Source: Imbroritus primus (lineage in GTDB: Bacteria > Pseudomonadota > Gammaproteobacteria > Burkholderiales > Burkholderiaceae). Taken from it: a stretch of DNA of 64,000 bases. A program made the translations under genes and the position numbers. Shown here piece after piece: positions 54,489-63,911 of the stretch. Below the pieces are notes generated by a model, which worked only from the letters and a program-made list of their open reading frames with translations, was not told where the DNA came from and ran no database searches. The stretch covers positions 806,001 through 870,000 of the forward strand of contig AKCV02000015.1 in the NCBI GenBank assembly GCA_000272025.2. The letters run 5' to 3'. Position 1 is the first letter of the stretch, and each line of letters starts with the position of its first letter.

Positions 54489-54816
54489 TGCCGGGTTGAT
54501 ACAGGTCATGGTGTGCCACGCCACGCCCGATGAGATATTCCTCAAATCGCTGGATGTGGCACCTGGCACCACGCTCGAAGACGCCATCCGTGCTTCCGGC
54601 GTCTTGCAGGCATTCCCGCAGGTCGATCTCGGTGTTTGTCGCGTCGGTGTGTTCGGAAAGCTGCGACCGCTCGATACCCAGGCTCAGCCGGGCGACCGCA
54701 TTGAGATCTATCGCCCCCTGATTGCCGATCCGAAAACCGCCCGGCAACGCCGCGTCGCGCACAAGCGTGCAGCCGGCAGTACCGAGGGGCTCAAGTGGCG
54801 GCGGGGGCAGAACTAA
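54475..54816 (+). CDS. rnfH: RnfH-family ubiquitin-like protein
   Basis: A 113-residue beta-grasp protein of the RnfH (UPF0125) family. LIQVMVCHATPDEIFLKSLD begins the fold and PLDTQAQPGDRIEIYRPL ends it. The basic C-terminus is RQRRVAHKRAAG. The ATG at 54475 lies within the last codons of ratA, preceded by GGAAG, which suggests coupled translation. The molecular role is not settled in the literature. Confidence 0.92.
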   Translation: MAQPDAGLIQVMVCHATPDEIFLKSLDVAPGTTLEDAIRASGVLQAFPQVDLGVCRVGVFGKLRPLDTQAQPGDRIEIYRPLIADPKTARQRRVAHKRAAGSTEGLKWRRGQN

Positions 54817-54870
54817 GGGCGATGCCCTAATGCACGCCGCTGGTCGAGGTACGGTGGGCTGCGCCGTGGG

Positions 54871-55458
54871 TCAGCTCGCCGGGCTGCATTCGCGCGCGGC
54901 GGTCTCGCGAGCCTGATTCAGTTCCTGGGCGCGGGCCGCATCATCCAGGAATTCAATCGAGCCATCCGGTTTGGTGCGGCTGGCACGCAGTCCACTCTCC
55001 AGCGCGCTGACATAGCCGCGCAGGCGCGCGCACCGGGCATCGCGCACCTGTTTCTCCGCATTGCGCTCCCGTTCCGCGGCCTCGGCCTTGAGGCGTTCTT
55101 CATGCCGTTTCTGGAAGGCCTGTTCCGGTGTCAGCGCGGCCGGCGCAGCGGGGGCCGAACGTGCATTGGCCTGGGCGCCGGCTGCTGGCGCAGGCGTAGG
55201 TTTGGGTGGCGCATCCGGCAGGTTCTCCAGCGGACCGGCTGTGCGGCCGCCCGGCGCATGCACGATCCGGGCTGCGGGGATGGTCGGTGGTGGAGGGACA
55301 TCACTGTAGACCAGGCGCCCCTGGGCGTCGCGCCATTTCCATTGGGCCTCGGCCGGTGCGGGCAGTAGCGCAAGGCCTGTCGCGGCCAGCAAGGCGGGCA
55401 GGACGGAGAGGGCCGCCGGGCGGCGATGGTGCGTCAGGGCAAACAGGGTCCGAATCAT
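54871..55458 (-). CDS. Exported DUF4124-domain protein
   Basis: A 195-residue protein with a signal peptide (hydrophobic core ALLAATGLALLPAPAEA, cleavage near residue 37). The DUF4124 segment QWKWRDAQGRLVYSDVPPPP follows. Then comes a Pro/Ala linker and a charged helical C-terminal region. Such proteins are frequent in beta- and gammaproteobacteria, are periplasmic, and have no assigned function. The start at 55458 was chosen because it opens directly on the signal peptide. Confidence 0.88.
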   Translation of the reverse strand: MIRTLFALTHHRRPAALSVLPALLAATGLALLPAPAEAQWKWRDAQGRLVYSDVPPPPTIPAARIVHAPGGRTAGPLENLPDAPPKPTPAPAAGAQANARSAPAAPAALTPEQAFQKRHEERLKAEAAERERNAEKQVRDARCARLRGYVSALESGLRASRTKPDGSIEFLDDAARAQELNQARETAARECSPAS

Positions 55459-55501
55459 CGCGCAACCGGGGTGGCCGGCCAGAATGAGAGTCGCTGCACA
55501 G

Positions 55502-56449
55502 TTAAGCAGACTTGCCGCGGCTGTGCAAGGTCCCGTGCAGGCGCACAGCCCAGGCGACGCCAACGATCAACAGGGCGATGGCCGTTGCTTCGAGTAGGCG
55601 TGGCAGCCTGCCCTCCAGCATGAACACATAGAGCAGCGCGAACAGTGACTCCATTACCAGCAACTGGCCGCTCAAGGTCAAGGGCAGCCGGCGACTGGCG
55701 CGGTTCCACAGGCTGTTGCCGATCAGCGACGCCCCCAGCGCAAGCGCGCCATTGACGAGCCAGAACATTTGCCAGTCGGGTTGCGTCTCGGCGGCCGTGA
55801 CCAGCGGGGCGAACAGCAGCCAGCCAAGGATACCGAAGACGACCGACAGCACGCCGGTCGACAAGCCATACAGCGCCGACCACTCGTGGCTGCTGTACTG
55901 CGGATTGCGCTGCAGGTAACGGGCATTATCGACCGCGTACCAGGTCCAGCTGGCAAGTGCTCCGGCTGCGCAGGCCACGCCAGCCAAGCGGGTCGCTACC
56001 GTGGCCTGGCTGGCGGTGGCGCTGGAGAACAGGTCGACGTTGATGCATGTGATTCCCAGCGCCACCAGCAGTAGCGGCAGGGCCAGTTGGCGCAGCGGCA
56101 GCGCGCCCCGGTCGCGTCGTCCGGCCAGCGAGACGCTGATCGGCAGAATGCCGATGATCAGGGATGCAGGGCCGACCCCAGCCAGTTGCACGGCTGCCGC
56201 GAGCAGCACGTAATACACCAGATTGCCGGCGCAGGATTGACGCAGCAGGGCCAGGCAGTCGGCGCGCGTCAGCTTGCGTGAAATCCGGCGCAGCAGCGGC
56301 AGGCTGGCCACCAGGGCGACCAGTCCGTAGGCCAGGTAGCGGCCGATGGACAGCTCCCACGGCGTAAAGGCTGGTAGCAGGCGTGGGGCGATGAACACCA
56401 TGCCCCATAGCGCACCGGCCAGCAGGCCGCAGATGATGCCGATTCCCAT
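55502..56449 (-). CDS. EamA/DMT-superfamily transporter
   Basis: A 315-residue, very hydrophobic protein with about ten predicted membrane helices. It begins MGIGIICGLLAGALWGMVFI and has the DMT-type second half containing GALALGASLIGNSLWN and LVMESLFALLYVFMLEGRLP. It is likely an inner-membrane metabolite exporter of unknown substrate. AAAGGG precedes the ATG at 56449; an upstream ATG at 56482 is possible. It is divergent from guaB. Confidence 0.9.
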   Translation of the reverse strand: MGIGIICGLLAGALWGMVFIAPRLLPAFTPWELSIGRYLAYGLVALVASLPLLRRISRKLTRADCLALLRQSCAGNLVYYVLLAAAVQLAGVGPASLIIGILPISVSLAGRRDRGALPLRQLALPLLLVALGITCINVDLFSSATASQATVATRLAGVACAAGALASWTWYAVDNARYLQRNPQYSSHEWSALYGLSTGVLSVVFGILGWLLFAPLVTAAETQPDWQMFWLVNGALALGASLIGNSLWNRASRRLPLTLSGQLLVMESLFALLYVFMLEGRLPRLLEATAIALLIVGVAWAVRLHGTLHSRGKSA

Positions 56450-56592
56450 GCCCTGGCCCTTTACGATTCCGGCCCGGAGCATACCATGCAGGAGCAGGGG
56501 CGCGGCAGACCAGTGGTTTGGGGGTGGCTCGCATGGCCCGACGGTGGCGTCATCCGCGCGACGATTCCCCAACAGCAACGGCGTCATTCCTG

Positions 56593-56598
56593 TATAAT
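56593..56598 (+). promoter_or_regulatory. Candidate -10 box for guaB
   Basis: A perfect TATAAT sits 27 bases before the guaB start. No clear -35 hexamer lies 16-18 bases upstream, so a regulator or a poor -35 may be involved. The leader would be about 20 bases. Confidence 0.45.
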
Positions 56599-56624
56599 CT
56601 GCTTTTGCGCCTAGAGGATTTGCT

Positions 56625-58085
56625 ATGCGTCTTGTCCAGAAAGCACTCACGTTCGATGACGTGCTCCTCATTCCGGCCTATTCGGCCGTGCTTCCCCGCG
56701 ATACCTCGCTTCGTACCCAGCTGACCCGCGACATCCATATCAACATTCCGCTTGTTTCCGCCGCGATGGATACGGTGACGGAAGCGCGTCTGGCCATTGC
56801 CATGGCGCAGGAAGGTGGCGTCGGCATCATCCACAAGAACCTGAAGCCGGTGGATCAGGCGCGCGAGGTAGCCAAGGTCAAGCGTTTCGAATCCGGCGTG
56901 CTGCGTGATCCGATCACGATTTCGCCTGACATGCGCATCCGTGACGTGATCGCGCTGTCTGACCAGCATGGCATTTCCGGCTTCCCTGTCGTGGAAGGCC
57001 GCACGGTGGTGGGCATCATCACCAACCGTGACCTGCGTTTCGAGAACGAACTCGATGCTCCGGTGCGCGCCAAGATGACGCCGCGCGAGAAGCTGGTAAC
57101 GGTGGCCGAGAATACCGCCCTGGAAGACGCCAAGCGCCTGATGAACAAGCACCGCCTGGAGCGTGTGCTGGTGGTCGACGATGCCTTCGAGCTGCGCGGC
57201 CTGATTACCGTCAAGGACATTCTCAAAGCCACCGAACACCCGCTGGCCACCAAGGACAGCCACGGCCAGTTGCTGGTCGGCGCGGCCGTCGGCGTGGGTC
57301 CGGACAACGAAGAGCGCATCGAACTGCTGGTCAAGGCCGGCGTGGACGTGATCGTGGTCGATACCGCCCACGGCCACAGCAAGGGCGTACTCGAGCGTGT
57401 CCGCTGGGTCAAGCAGAACTTCCCGCACGTCCAGGTTATCGGCGGCAACATCGCCACTGGCGATGCCGCCAGGGCACTGGCAGACCATGGCGCCGATGGC
57501 GTCAAGGTCGGCATCGGCCCGGGCTCGATCTGCACCACGCGGATCGTGGCTGGCGTCGGGGTGCCGCAGATTACCGCGGTCTCCAATGTGGCTGAAGCGC
57601 TCAAGGGCTCGGGTGTTCCGCTCATCGCCGATGGTGGCGTGCGCTACTCCGGCGACGTCGCCAAGGCGCTTGCAGCGGGCGCGCATGCGGTCATGATGGG
57701 CGGCATGTTCGCCGGTACCGAGGAATCGCCGGGCGAGGAATTTCTCTACCAGGGCCGCTCATACAAGTCGTACCGTGGCATGGGCTCGGTTGGCGCCATG
57801 AAGGAAGGCGCGGCAGACCGCTACTTCCAGGACTCCTCCTCGAACGCCGAAAAGCTCGTGCCGGAAGGCATCGAAGGCCGCGTGCCGTACAAGGGCTCGG
57901 TGCTCGCGATCATCCACCAGCTGTGTGGTGGCGTGCGAGCCTCCATGGGCTATTGCGGTGCCGCCTCGATTGCTGAATGGCACGAGACCAGCCAGTTCGT
58001 CCAGATCACTGGTGCCGGCATGCGTGAATCGCACGTGCATGATGTGCAGATCACCAAGGAAGCCCCGAACTATCATCTCGACTGA
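56625..58085 (+). CDS. guaB: Inosine-5'-monophosphate dehydrogenase
   Basis: GuaB oxidises IMP to XMP with NAD, the first step to GMP. The 486-residue protein has the N-terminal [19 protein letters not shown], and two CBS domains between about residues 90 and 205. The catalytic loop contains Cys303 in [17 protein letters not shown], with [10 protein letters not shown] near the flap. It is separated from guaA by an extra membrane-protein gene. Confidence 0.98.
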   Translation: MRLVQKALTFDDVLLIPAYSAVLPRDTSLRTQLTRDIHINIPLVSAAMDTVTEARLAIAMAQEGGVGIIHKNLKPVDQAREVAKVKRFESGVLRDPITISPDMRIRDVIALSDQHGISGFPVVEGRTVVGIITNRDLRFENELDAPVRAKMTPREKLVTVAENTALEDAKRLMNKHRLERVLVVDDAFELRGLITVKDILKATEHPLATKDSHGQLLVGAAVGVGPDNEERIELLVKAGVDVIVVDTAHGHSKGVLERVRWVKQNFPHVQVIGGNIATGDAARALADHGADGVKVGIGPGSICTTRIVAGVGVPQITAVSNVAEALKGSGVPLIADGGVRYSGDVAKALAAGAHAVMMGGMFAGTEESPGEEFLYQGRSYKSYRGMGSVGAMKEGAADRYFQDSSSNAEKLVPEGIEGRVPYKGSVLAIIHQLCGGVRASMGYCGAASIAEWHETSQFVQITGAGMRESHVHDVQITKEAPNYHLD

Positions 58086-58220
58086 CGGTAGGGCGCGGTC
58101 ACGGTGTCCGTGGCCACGCCAACCGACCGCTCGCGCCGGCCGGTGGCACGCCTGCCGGCTCCGTGAACCCCTGCCGCTCCCACGACGGGGCGCAGGGCAT
58201 TCCCGCCCCGGAGGAGTCCG

Positions 58221-58799
58221 ATGAAAGCGCTGTTACGAGTCATCCTGCTACTGGACGCCGTGCTGCAGGTCCTGGTAGGTATCATCCTCTTGCTCGCCCC
58301 GATGCAGTCCATCTACGCCGGACTACAACTACCGCAGCCCGCCCCGGCGCTGTATGGCCAGATGCTCGGCGTGCTGCTGATCGGCTTTGCGTGGCTGCTG
58401 GCACGCGCGGCCTTCAACGGGCACATGACCGCGCCGGTAGCCAGCGTGACCGGTAATGTCAATCTCGCCTGCGCAGTGCTCATCATCGTCTGGCTTGTCT
58501 TCTTCGACCTGCCGGTCAGCGGAGCAGGGCGCATCTGGCTGCCGGTGCTTGCCGCTGTCATGGCACTGTTCGCCGCCGTCGAAATTCCCGCCGCCGCCGC
58601 CGTGGTCCGCCGTGAAAAGGCACAGCGCGCCGCAGCTCGTGAAGCCACCGTCGATACCACGCCCACAGGCGTCCCTGTGACACCTGCACCCGCAACGCTC
58701 GATCCCACCTGGCGCGATCCGGTGTTCACGCACGACGTGACACCCGTCAATGCCGATTCAACTCAATCCGACCATGCACGACAAAATCCTCATCCTTGA
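58221..58799 (+). CDS. Uncharacterised four-helix membrane protein between guaB and guaA
   Basis: Not recognised as a named family. The 192-residue protein has about four hydrophobic segments (roughly residues 5-27, 45-65, 75-97 and 104-127). A soluble, Ala/Thr/Pro-rich C-terminal tail of some 60 residues follows. A strong ribosome site (CCGGAGGAG) precedes the ATG. The last 26 bases overlap the start of guaA, so its translation probably feeds into guaA. A regulatory or small-transporter role is only speculation. Confidence 0.8.
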   Translation: MKALLRVILLLDAVLQVLVGIILLLAPMQSIYAGLQLPQPAPALYGQMLGVLLIGFAWLLARAAFNGHMTAPVASVTGNVNLACAVLIIVWLVFFDLPVSGAGRIWLPVLAAVMALFAAVEIPAAAAVVRREKAQRAAAREATVDTTPTGVPVTPAPATLDPTWRDPVFTHDVTPVNADSTQSDHARQNPHP

Positions 58800-60393
58800 T
58801 TTCGGCTCCCAGGTTACTCAGCTGATCGCCCGCCGGATCCGCGAAGCGCACGTCTTCTGCGAGATCCATCCGTACGATGTCTCCGAAGACTTCGTGCGCA
58901 ACTATGGCGCCAAGGGCATCATCCTGTCCGGCGGCCCCAACTCGGTGATCGACGGCGATACACCACGTGCGCCGCAGGCTGTGTTCGAGGCCGGCGTACC
59001 GGTGCTGGGCATCTGCTACGGCATGCAAACGATGGCCGAACAGCTCGGCGGCGCATGCGAGAACGGTACCATCCGCGAATTCGGTTATGCCGAGATTCGC
59101 GCTCATGGTCATACCGAACTGCTGCGCGACATCGAGGACTTCGTCACGCCGGAAGGCCACGGCATGCTCAAGGTATGGATGAGCCACGGCGACAAGGTGC
59201 AGAAGATGCCCGAGGGCTTCAAGCTCATGGCCTCCACGCCGGCATGCCCGGTGGCTGGCATGGCCGACGAGACGCGCCGCTTCTACGGCGTGCAGTTTCA
59301 CCCGGAGGTCACGCATACCGTGCAGGGCAAGGCCCTGCTCGAACGCTTCGTGGTCGGCATCTGCGGCGCGCGTCAGGACTGGGTGATGGGTGACTACATC
59401 ACTGAAGCCGTAGAAAATATCCGCAAGCAGGTCGGAGATGAAGAAGTCATCCTCGGCCTCTCCGGTGGTGTCGATTCGAGCGTGGCCGCCGCGCTGATCC
59501 ACCGTGCTATCGGTGACCAGCTCACCTGCGTGTTCGTCGACCATGGCCTGCTGCGCCTTGACGAAGGCCAGAAGGTCATGGACATGTTCGCCCGCAACCT
59601 CGGCGTGAAGGTCATCCAGGTCGATGCCTCCGATGCCTTCCTCGGCAAGCTGGCCGGCGTGACCGACCCGGAACGCAAGCGCAAGATCATCGGCGCGGAA
59701 TTCGTCGAAGTGTTCCAGGCCGAATCCGGCAAGCTCAAGAGTGCCAAGTGGCTGGCCCAGGGCACTATCTATCCGGACGTGATCGAATCCGCCGGCAAGG
59801 GCAAGAACGCTGCGCATGCCATCAAGAGCCACCATAACGTCGGCGGCCTGCCAGACACGCTGCATCTCAAGCTGCTTGAACCGCTCACCGAGCTGTTCAA
59901 GGATGAGGTCCGTGAACTCGGCGTGGCCCTCGGCCTGCCGCGCGAAATGGTCTACCGCCACCCGTTCCCCGGCCCGGGCCTCGGCGTGCGCATTCTCGGC
60001 GAAGTGAAATCCGAATACGCCGACCTGCTGCGCCGCGCCGATGACATCTTCATCTCCGAACTGCGCGATACGGTCGCTTCCGCACACGACGCCGCTGCCG
60101 GCCTGTGCACCGCAGAAGACATCGGCAAGAGCTGGTATGACCTCACCAGCCAGGCATTCGCCGTGTTCCTGCCGGTCAAGTCCGTCGGCGTGATGGGCGA
60201 TGGCCGCACCTACGACTACGTCGTGGCCCTGCGCGCGGTCCAGACCACCGACTTCATGACTGCCCACTGGGCCCACCTGCCGCATGAGCTGCTCGGTACC
60301 GTGTCGAACCGCATCATCAACGAAGTGCGCGGCATCAATCGGGTGGTGTACGACATTTCTGGCAAACCGCCGGCGACGATCGAGTGGGAGTGA
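58774..60393 (+). CDS. guaA: GMP synthase (glutamine-hydrolysing)
   Basis: GuaA aminates XMP to GMP. The 539-residue protein has a class I glutaminase half with nucleophile Cys81 in GICYGMQTM and His-Glu in [10 protein letters not shown]. The ATP pyrophosphatase half has the P-loop [11 protein letters not shown]. The C-terminal dimerisation part ends [13 protein letters not shown]. The ATG at 58774 gives [13 protein letters not shown] and lies inside the preceding membrane-protein gene. Confidence 0.98.
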   Translation: MHDKILILDFGSQVTQLIARRIREAHVFCEIHPYDVSEDFVRNYGAKGIILSGGPNSVIDGDTPRAPQAVFEAGVPVLGICYGMQTMAEQLGGACENGTIREFGYAEIRAHGHTELLRDIEDFVTPEGHGMLKVWMSHGDKVQKMPEGFKLMASTPACPVAGMADETRRFYGVQFHPEVTHTVQGKALLERFVVGICGARQDWVMGDYITEAVENIRKQVGDEEVILGLSGGVDSSVAAALIHRAIGDQLTCVFVDHGLLRLDEGQKVMDMFARNLGVKVIQVDASDAFLGKLAGVTDPERKRKIIGAEFVEVFQAESGKLKSAKWLAQGTIYPDVIESAGKGKNAAHAIKSHHNVGGLPDTLHLKLLEPLTELFKDEVRELGVALGLPREMVYRHPFPGPGLGVRILGEVKSEYADLLRRADDIFISELRDTVASAHDAAAGLCTAEDIGKSWYDLTSQAFAVFLPVKSVGVMGDGRTYDYVVALRAVQTTDFMTAHWAHLPHELLGTVSNRIINEVRGINRVVYDISGKPPATIEWE

Positions 60394-60419
60394 GGTAGAG
60401 TTATTCCACCCGCATTTCT

Positions 60420-60463
60420 AAAGCCCCGCTATTCTCGAGCGAAAGCCGGAACAGCGGGGCTTT
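60420..60463 (+). terminator. Terminator after guaA
   Basis: A perfect 11-bp stem, AAAGCCCCGCT with AGCGGGGCTTT, with a 22-base loop, starts 27 bases after the guaA stop. The T-run is short (TTTGTCATTT), so efficiency may be moderate. Confidence 0.65.
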
Positions 60464-60656
60464 GTCATTTACGGCCGGTTCGACTACTCTCGTCAACAGG
60501 CATCGGTGAATGGCAGTGGTTCGCCGGCGATAGTCGATGGGTGGTGCGCGGGACCCAGCACTGCCCGCATACCAATCTTGTGTTGCACGTGGGCCATGCT
60601 CGGTATGCGTTGTGGGTCTCGCCGATGTTCCGTATCGAGCGACTTGAGGAGCGGAT

Positions 60657-61004
60657 ATGAAATACAAGGGTAGTTGCCATTGCGGCAGGATCGCCTTCGA
60701 TGTGGAAGGTGACATCAAGGGAGCGCTGGCCTGCAACTGTTCCATGTGTCAGCGCAAGGGGGCATTACTATGGTTTGTGCCTCGTGCCGCTCTCCAGCTG
60801 CGAAGTCCGGAAGAGGCTGCTAGCACGTATACATTCAACAAGCACGTGATCAAGCATCGCTTTTGCCCAGTATGCGGCATACACCCATATGGCGAAGGAC
60901 AAGATCCTGAAGGCAGGGCCATGGCGGCCATCAATATCCGCTGCCTTGACGATGTCGATCTTGCGGCGATTCCCGTGCAGCAGTACGACGGGCGTTCGGC
61001 ATGA
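60657..61004 (+). CDS. GFA/CENP-V-fold zinc protein (glutathione-dependent formaldehyde-activating family)
   Basis: A 115-residue zinc-binding protein. The cysteine pattern is typical: Cys7 and Cys9 (GSCHCG), Cys26, Cys28 and Cys31 (ACNCSMCQRKG), and Cys70-Cys73 (FCPVCGIHPYGEG). The family was named for a formaldehyde-glutathione enzyme, but most members have no proven activity. GAGGAGCG precedes the ATG. A perfect hairpin follows the stop. Confidence 0.9.
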   Translation: MKYKGSCHCGRIAFDVEGDIKGALACNCSMCQRKGALLWFVPRAALQLRSPEEAASTYTFNKHVIKHRFCPVCGIHPYGEGQDPEGRAMAAINIRCLDDVDLAAIPVQQYDGRSA

Positions 61005-61009
61005 GGCGG

Positions 61010-61035
61010 ATCGCAGCCTGCTTGCAGGCTGCGAT
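61010..61035. repeat. Perfect 12-bp inverted repeat after the GFA gene
   Basis: ATCGCAGCCTGC and GCAGGCTGCGAT are perfect reverse complements around TT, six bases after the stop. It would form a strong hairpin, but no T-run follows (GAAATACATA), so it is not a canonical intrinsic terminator. Confidence 0.6.
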
Positions 61036-61271
61036 GAAATACATATCTCGGCTTTGGTGCGCGAGTACATGCAGCGTAGTGGCTCTTGAGCGCGGAAGCC
61101 GCCACACGCTACGCGAATCAAATAACCTTGTAGACCGGAACACGATAGCAGAACGACCGATCATGCTGCGTACTGGGCTAGCCTCACCGAACCCGCACTG
61201 GTGAGCTGCGATCAAGGCAGGTTCTGCTGCTTCCTGGGGACGGGCTTACCGTACTCGAGGAGCCGCAGCCC

Positions 61272-62330
61272 ATGCTGGATTATGCTTTCCTGCAGCAGAT
61301 CACCGATACCGCCATCCGCTCCCGCACCACTGTCGGGCTGACGAGACTACGCGCTGCGTTGTCCGCAGAGATACCCGCGCGGACCGCAACTGACACACTC
61401 CTGCTGGCAACCTGGAATATCCGCGAATTCGATGCCGGCCGACATGGCTGGCGAGACGGCGAGGCGTACTACTACATTGCGGAGATCATCGGCCGCTTCG
61501 ACCTGATCGCCATCCAGGAGGTGCGGCAAGGGCTGTACGCGCTGCAGCGGGTGCGTAGCCTGCTTGGCGCGTGGTGGGACTACCTCGTGACCGATGTGAC
61601 GCTCGGTACCGCAGGCAATGCCGAGCGCATGGCCTATCTCTATGACCGCCGCAAGGTTGCCTTTACCGGCCTGGCGGCGGAGCTGGTATTGCCCCGCGAA
61701 GGCAAGGCGCAAGCCGAGCCGGTGCAGATGGCGCGCTCGCCGTACATCGCCGGCTTCCGGGCTGGCTGGGCCGACCTCACCTTGGCCACTGTGCATATTT
61801 ACTACGGCGAAGCGGCGGCGGCAGAGCCGCGCCGACTAGAGGAAATCACCGCATTCGCCCGTACGCTGGCGCGCCATGCCGGAGCATTCTCCGGCGCACC
61901 GCAGGAGTGTCCCGATGTGGCTCCCGGCCCAGGCAATCTCATCATGCTGGGTGACTTCAACATCTTCAACCGCCGGGATGTGACGATGGAAGCAATCACG
62001 CGTGCAGGCTTCGTGGTTCCACCGGAATTACAGTCTGTACCAGGCACCAACGTCGCGCGCGACAAGCATTACGACCAGATTGCATGGTACCGGCAGCTGT
62101 CGCAGATCAGCCCCACTGGCCGGGCAGGCGTGTTCGATTTCTTTGCGCATGTCTATCGCCTGGAGGACGAGGTACAGTATGCCGCCGTCCGTGCGCCATC
62201 GCCGGGCCGCAGCTACCGCGATTGGCGGACGTATCGCATGAGCGATCATCTGCCGATGTGGATCGAGCTGAGCCTGGAAAATGGCGATGCGATTCTCGCT
62301 GCAATGCGGGCATCCGTTTCGCGTGAGTAA
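61272..62330 (+). CDS. Endonuclease/exonuclease/phosphatase-family protein
   Basis: A 352-residue protein with the DNase I-like EEP fold. Conserved blocks include LLATWNIREFD (Asn of motif 1), DLIAIQEV (metal-binding Glu), NLIMLGDFNIFN (Asp/Asn of motif 3) and YRMSDHLPMWIE (terminal Asp-His). No signal peptide was seen. The family covers nucleases, phosphatases and sphingomyelinases; the substrate is not evident. A possible N-terminal extension of about 40 residues precedes the fold. It stands alone, with gaps of over 250 bases on both sides. Confidence 0.85.
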   Translation: MLDYAFLQQITDTAIRSRTTVGLTRLRAALSAEIPARTATDTLLLATWNIREFDAGRHGWRDGEAYYYIAEIIGRFDLIAIQEVRQGLYALQRVRSLLGAWWDYLVTDVTLGTAGNAERMAYLYDRRKVAFTGLAAELVLPREGKAQAEPVQMARSPYIAGFRAGWADLTLATVHIYYGEAAAAEPRRLEEITAFARTLARHAGAFSGAPQECPDVAPGPGNLIMLGDFNIFNRRDVTMEAITRAGFVVPPELQSVPGTNVARDKHYDQIAWYRQLSQISPTGRAGVFDFFAHVYRLEDEVQYAAVRAPSPGRSYRDWRTYRMSDHLPMWIELSLENGDAILAAMRASVSRE

Positions 62331-62448
62331 AGACGTTTCTCCAGTCGCATGCGCAGTCTGCACGATACACATGCAGGGACACGCATCATGACATCACGAT
62401 GAAACCCACGCCAGCATGCCGCTTTCGAGGGGATATCCATCTGATTTC

Positions 62449-62476
62449 TTGACTTCCATTCCTGCCAAGGTAAGCT
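62449..62476 (+). promoter_or_regulatory. Weak candidate promoter for the small exported protein gene
   Basis: TTGACT at 62449-62454 is followed after 16 bases by TAAGCT at 62471-62476. The -35 is good but the -10 is poor. It lies about 120 bases before the TTG start. Confidence 0.3.
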
Positions 62477-62595
62477 TTCGGCCCGGGAAGCCAGTATTCA
62501 TGCGCTTCTCCATGCAATCTGTCCGCAATGGCGCACCATATGGACAGCCTGCATGCTGCCGTCATACCAAGCCAGAAAAACAGAAGGGGGTCATC

Positions 62596-63000
62596 TTGAA
62601 GAAGGTTCTAGCATTTCTTGCCATGTCGTTCGCTGTCGCAGGAAATGCGCATGCCTGCCAGTTCAGCTGGTACCACTATGGCGAAGACAGCACGCGCGCG
62701 TTGATCGCGCAGGAGATCGGCAGCCATGTCAGCGATGAATACTGTGCGCGCTTCAATGCCAAGCACCAGCTTTTCATCCAGTCCACTGCCTACGTGCTGA
62801 ACAATGTGGTGATCGGCCATTCCATCGTCGGCATTCGCCCGCGTGGCTCGAAGGTTCACCCGGCCGAGACATTCACCATGGTGAGCTACGATACCGCCGG
62901 CCGTACCTCGGGCGATGCGCAGCGCCTGGCCGTGCGCGCCACGGTACGTGCGCTGGACAACCTGATGTCCGAGCTCAAGACCTATAAGGTCAGCGAGTAA
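62596..63000 (+). CDS. Small exported protein of unknown function (TTG start)
   Basis: Not recognised. The TTG at 62596 follows AAGGGGG and opens directly on a signal peptide (MKKVLAFLAMSFAVAGNAHA), giving a 134-residue precursor. The mature protein begins with Cys in ACQFSWYHYGED, has a second Cys in DEYCARFNAKHQ, and is otherwise soluble and mixed in character. The Cys after the cleavage site is not in a good lipobox, so a periplasmic disulfide protein is more likely than a lipoprotein. The frame is open further upstream, but the extension lacks a ribosome site. Confidence 0.78.
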   Translation: MKKVLAFLAMSFAVAGNAHACQFSWYHYGEDSTRALIAQEIGSHVSDEYCARFNAKHQLFIQSTAYVLNNVVIGHSIVGIRPRGSKVHPAETFTMVSYDTAGRTSGDAQRLAVRATVRALDNLMSELKTYKVSE

Positions 63001-63054
63001 GCGTGCACGACGGGAAGGCGTGCATGCCAGCATGCCTTCCCGGCTCCCCCTGCG

Positions 63055-63798
63055 TCAGACAAAGCCGCCATTCACGCGCATGATCTGGCCATTCACCCAA
63101 CCGCCATCCGGGCCCACCAGGAAGGCGGCTGCTCCGGCAATATCCTCAGGCGTGCCCAGGCGTTCCAGCGGCGTCATGGCAACGATCTGGGCAATCTGCT
63201 CGGGTTGCTTGCCACGCAGGAACAATTCCGTCCCGACAGGGCCGGGTGCCACGGCATTGACGGTGATGCCGCGCCCCCGCAATTCGTTCGCGAATACGCG
63301 CACCAGGCCTTCCACGCCAGCTTTCGAGGCAATATAGGCGCCATAGCCCGGCAGGCTCTTGCCGATCACGCTGCTCGACAGCGTGATGAAACGGCCGCCA
63401 TTGCCGAGGTGCCGTGCGGCATGCGTCATCATCAGGTAGGTGCCGCGCAGGTTGGTGGCCATCATGCTGTCGAATGCTTCCATCGCACCTTGCTCGATGG
63501 GGGAGAGCGTCATGATGCCTGCGCTGTTTACCACCGCGTCGATCCGGCCGAATGCCGCCAGCGTCGTGGCGTACAGCGACTGCACGGCGGCATCATCCGC
63601 AATATCGCCGCGTACCGCCAAGGCGGTTCCGCCGGCAGCTTCGATACCGGCCACTGCCTGGGCGGCAGCGGCGTCATTGCCGGCATAGTGCAGCGCCACG
63701 GCAAAGCCGTCTGCGGCCAGGCGTTGTGCGATGGCCAGGCCGATACCGCGCGTGCCGCCTGTGACGATGGCGGCTTTCTGGATGGAAGTCGTGGTCAT
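63055..63798 (-). CDS. Short-chain dehydrogenase/reductase (SDR family)
   Basis: A 247-residue classical SDR. TGGTRGIG at residues 13-20, NSAG, FITLSSS, and the catalytic Tyr-Lys in YGAYIASKAG are all present. The C-terminus ends NGQIMRVNGGFV. Substrate unknown. AGGAG in the minus-strand leader fits the start at 63798; the frame runs on to 63882 without support. It is divergent from a LysR-type regulator, which is therefore its likely controller. Confidence 0.92.
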   Translation of the reverse strand: MTTTSIQKAAIVTGGTRGIGLAIAQRLAADGFAVALHYAGNDAAAAQAVAGIEAAGGTALAVRGDIADDAAVQSLYATTLAAFGRIDAVVNSAGIMTLSPIEQGAMEAFDSMMATNLRGTYLMMTHAARHLGNGGRFITLSSSVIGKSLPGYGAYIASKAGVEGLVRVFANELRGRGITVNAVAPGPVGTELFLRGKQPEQIAQIVAMTPLERLGTPEDIAGAAAFLVGPDGGWVNGQIMRVNGGFV

Positions 63799-63873
63799 GG
63801 ATACTCCTGCAGTACATGACAAAAAAACGTGCTTGCAGTATGGCTGGCGTACCGGCGTCGATAAAGGCTGGTA

Positions 63874-63906
63874 AATTGCCAAGACAATTCAATTTTCGTC
63901 AACAAT
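63874..63906. promoter_or_regulatory. Candidate LysR operator between the SDR and the LysR gene
   Basis: The dyad AATTG-CCAAGA-CAATT (63874-63889) is followed closely by further CAATT copies near 63889 and 63904. LysR-type regulators usually bind T-N11-A dyads in divergent intergenic regions. This is a position-based inference. Confidence 0.4.
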
Positions 63907-63911
63907 TGCTA

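Noticed and set aside
61036..61271. Possible decayed gene between the GFA and EEP genes
   Set aside because: Short frames on both strands show no recognisable motif or transposase residue, so no pseudogene can be supported.
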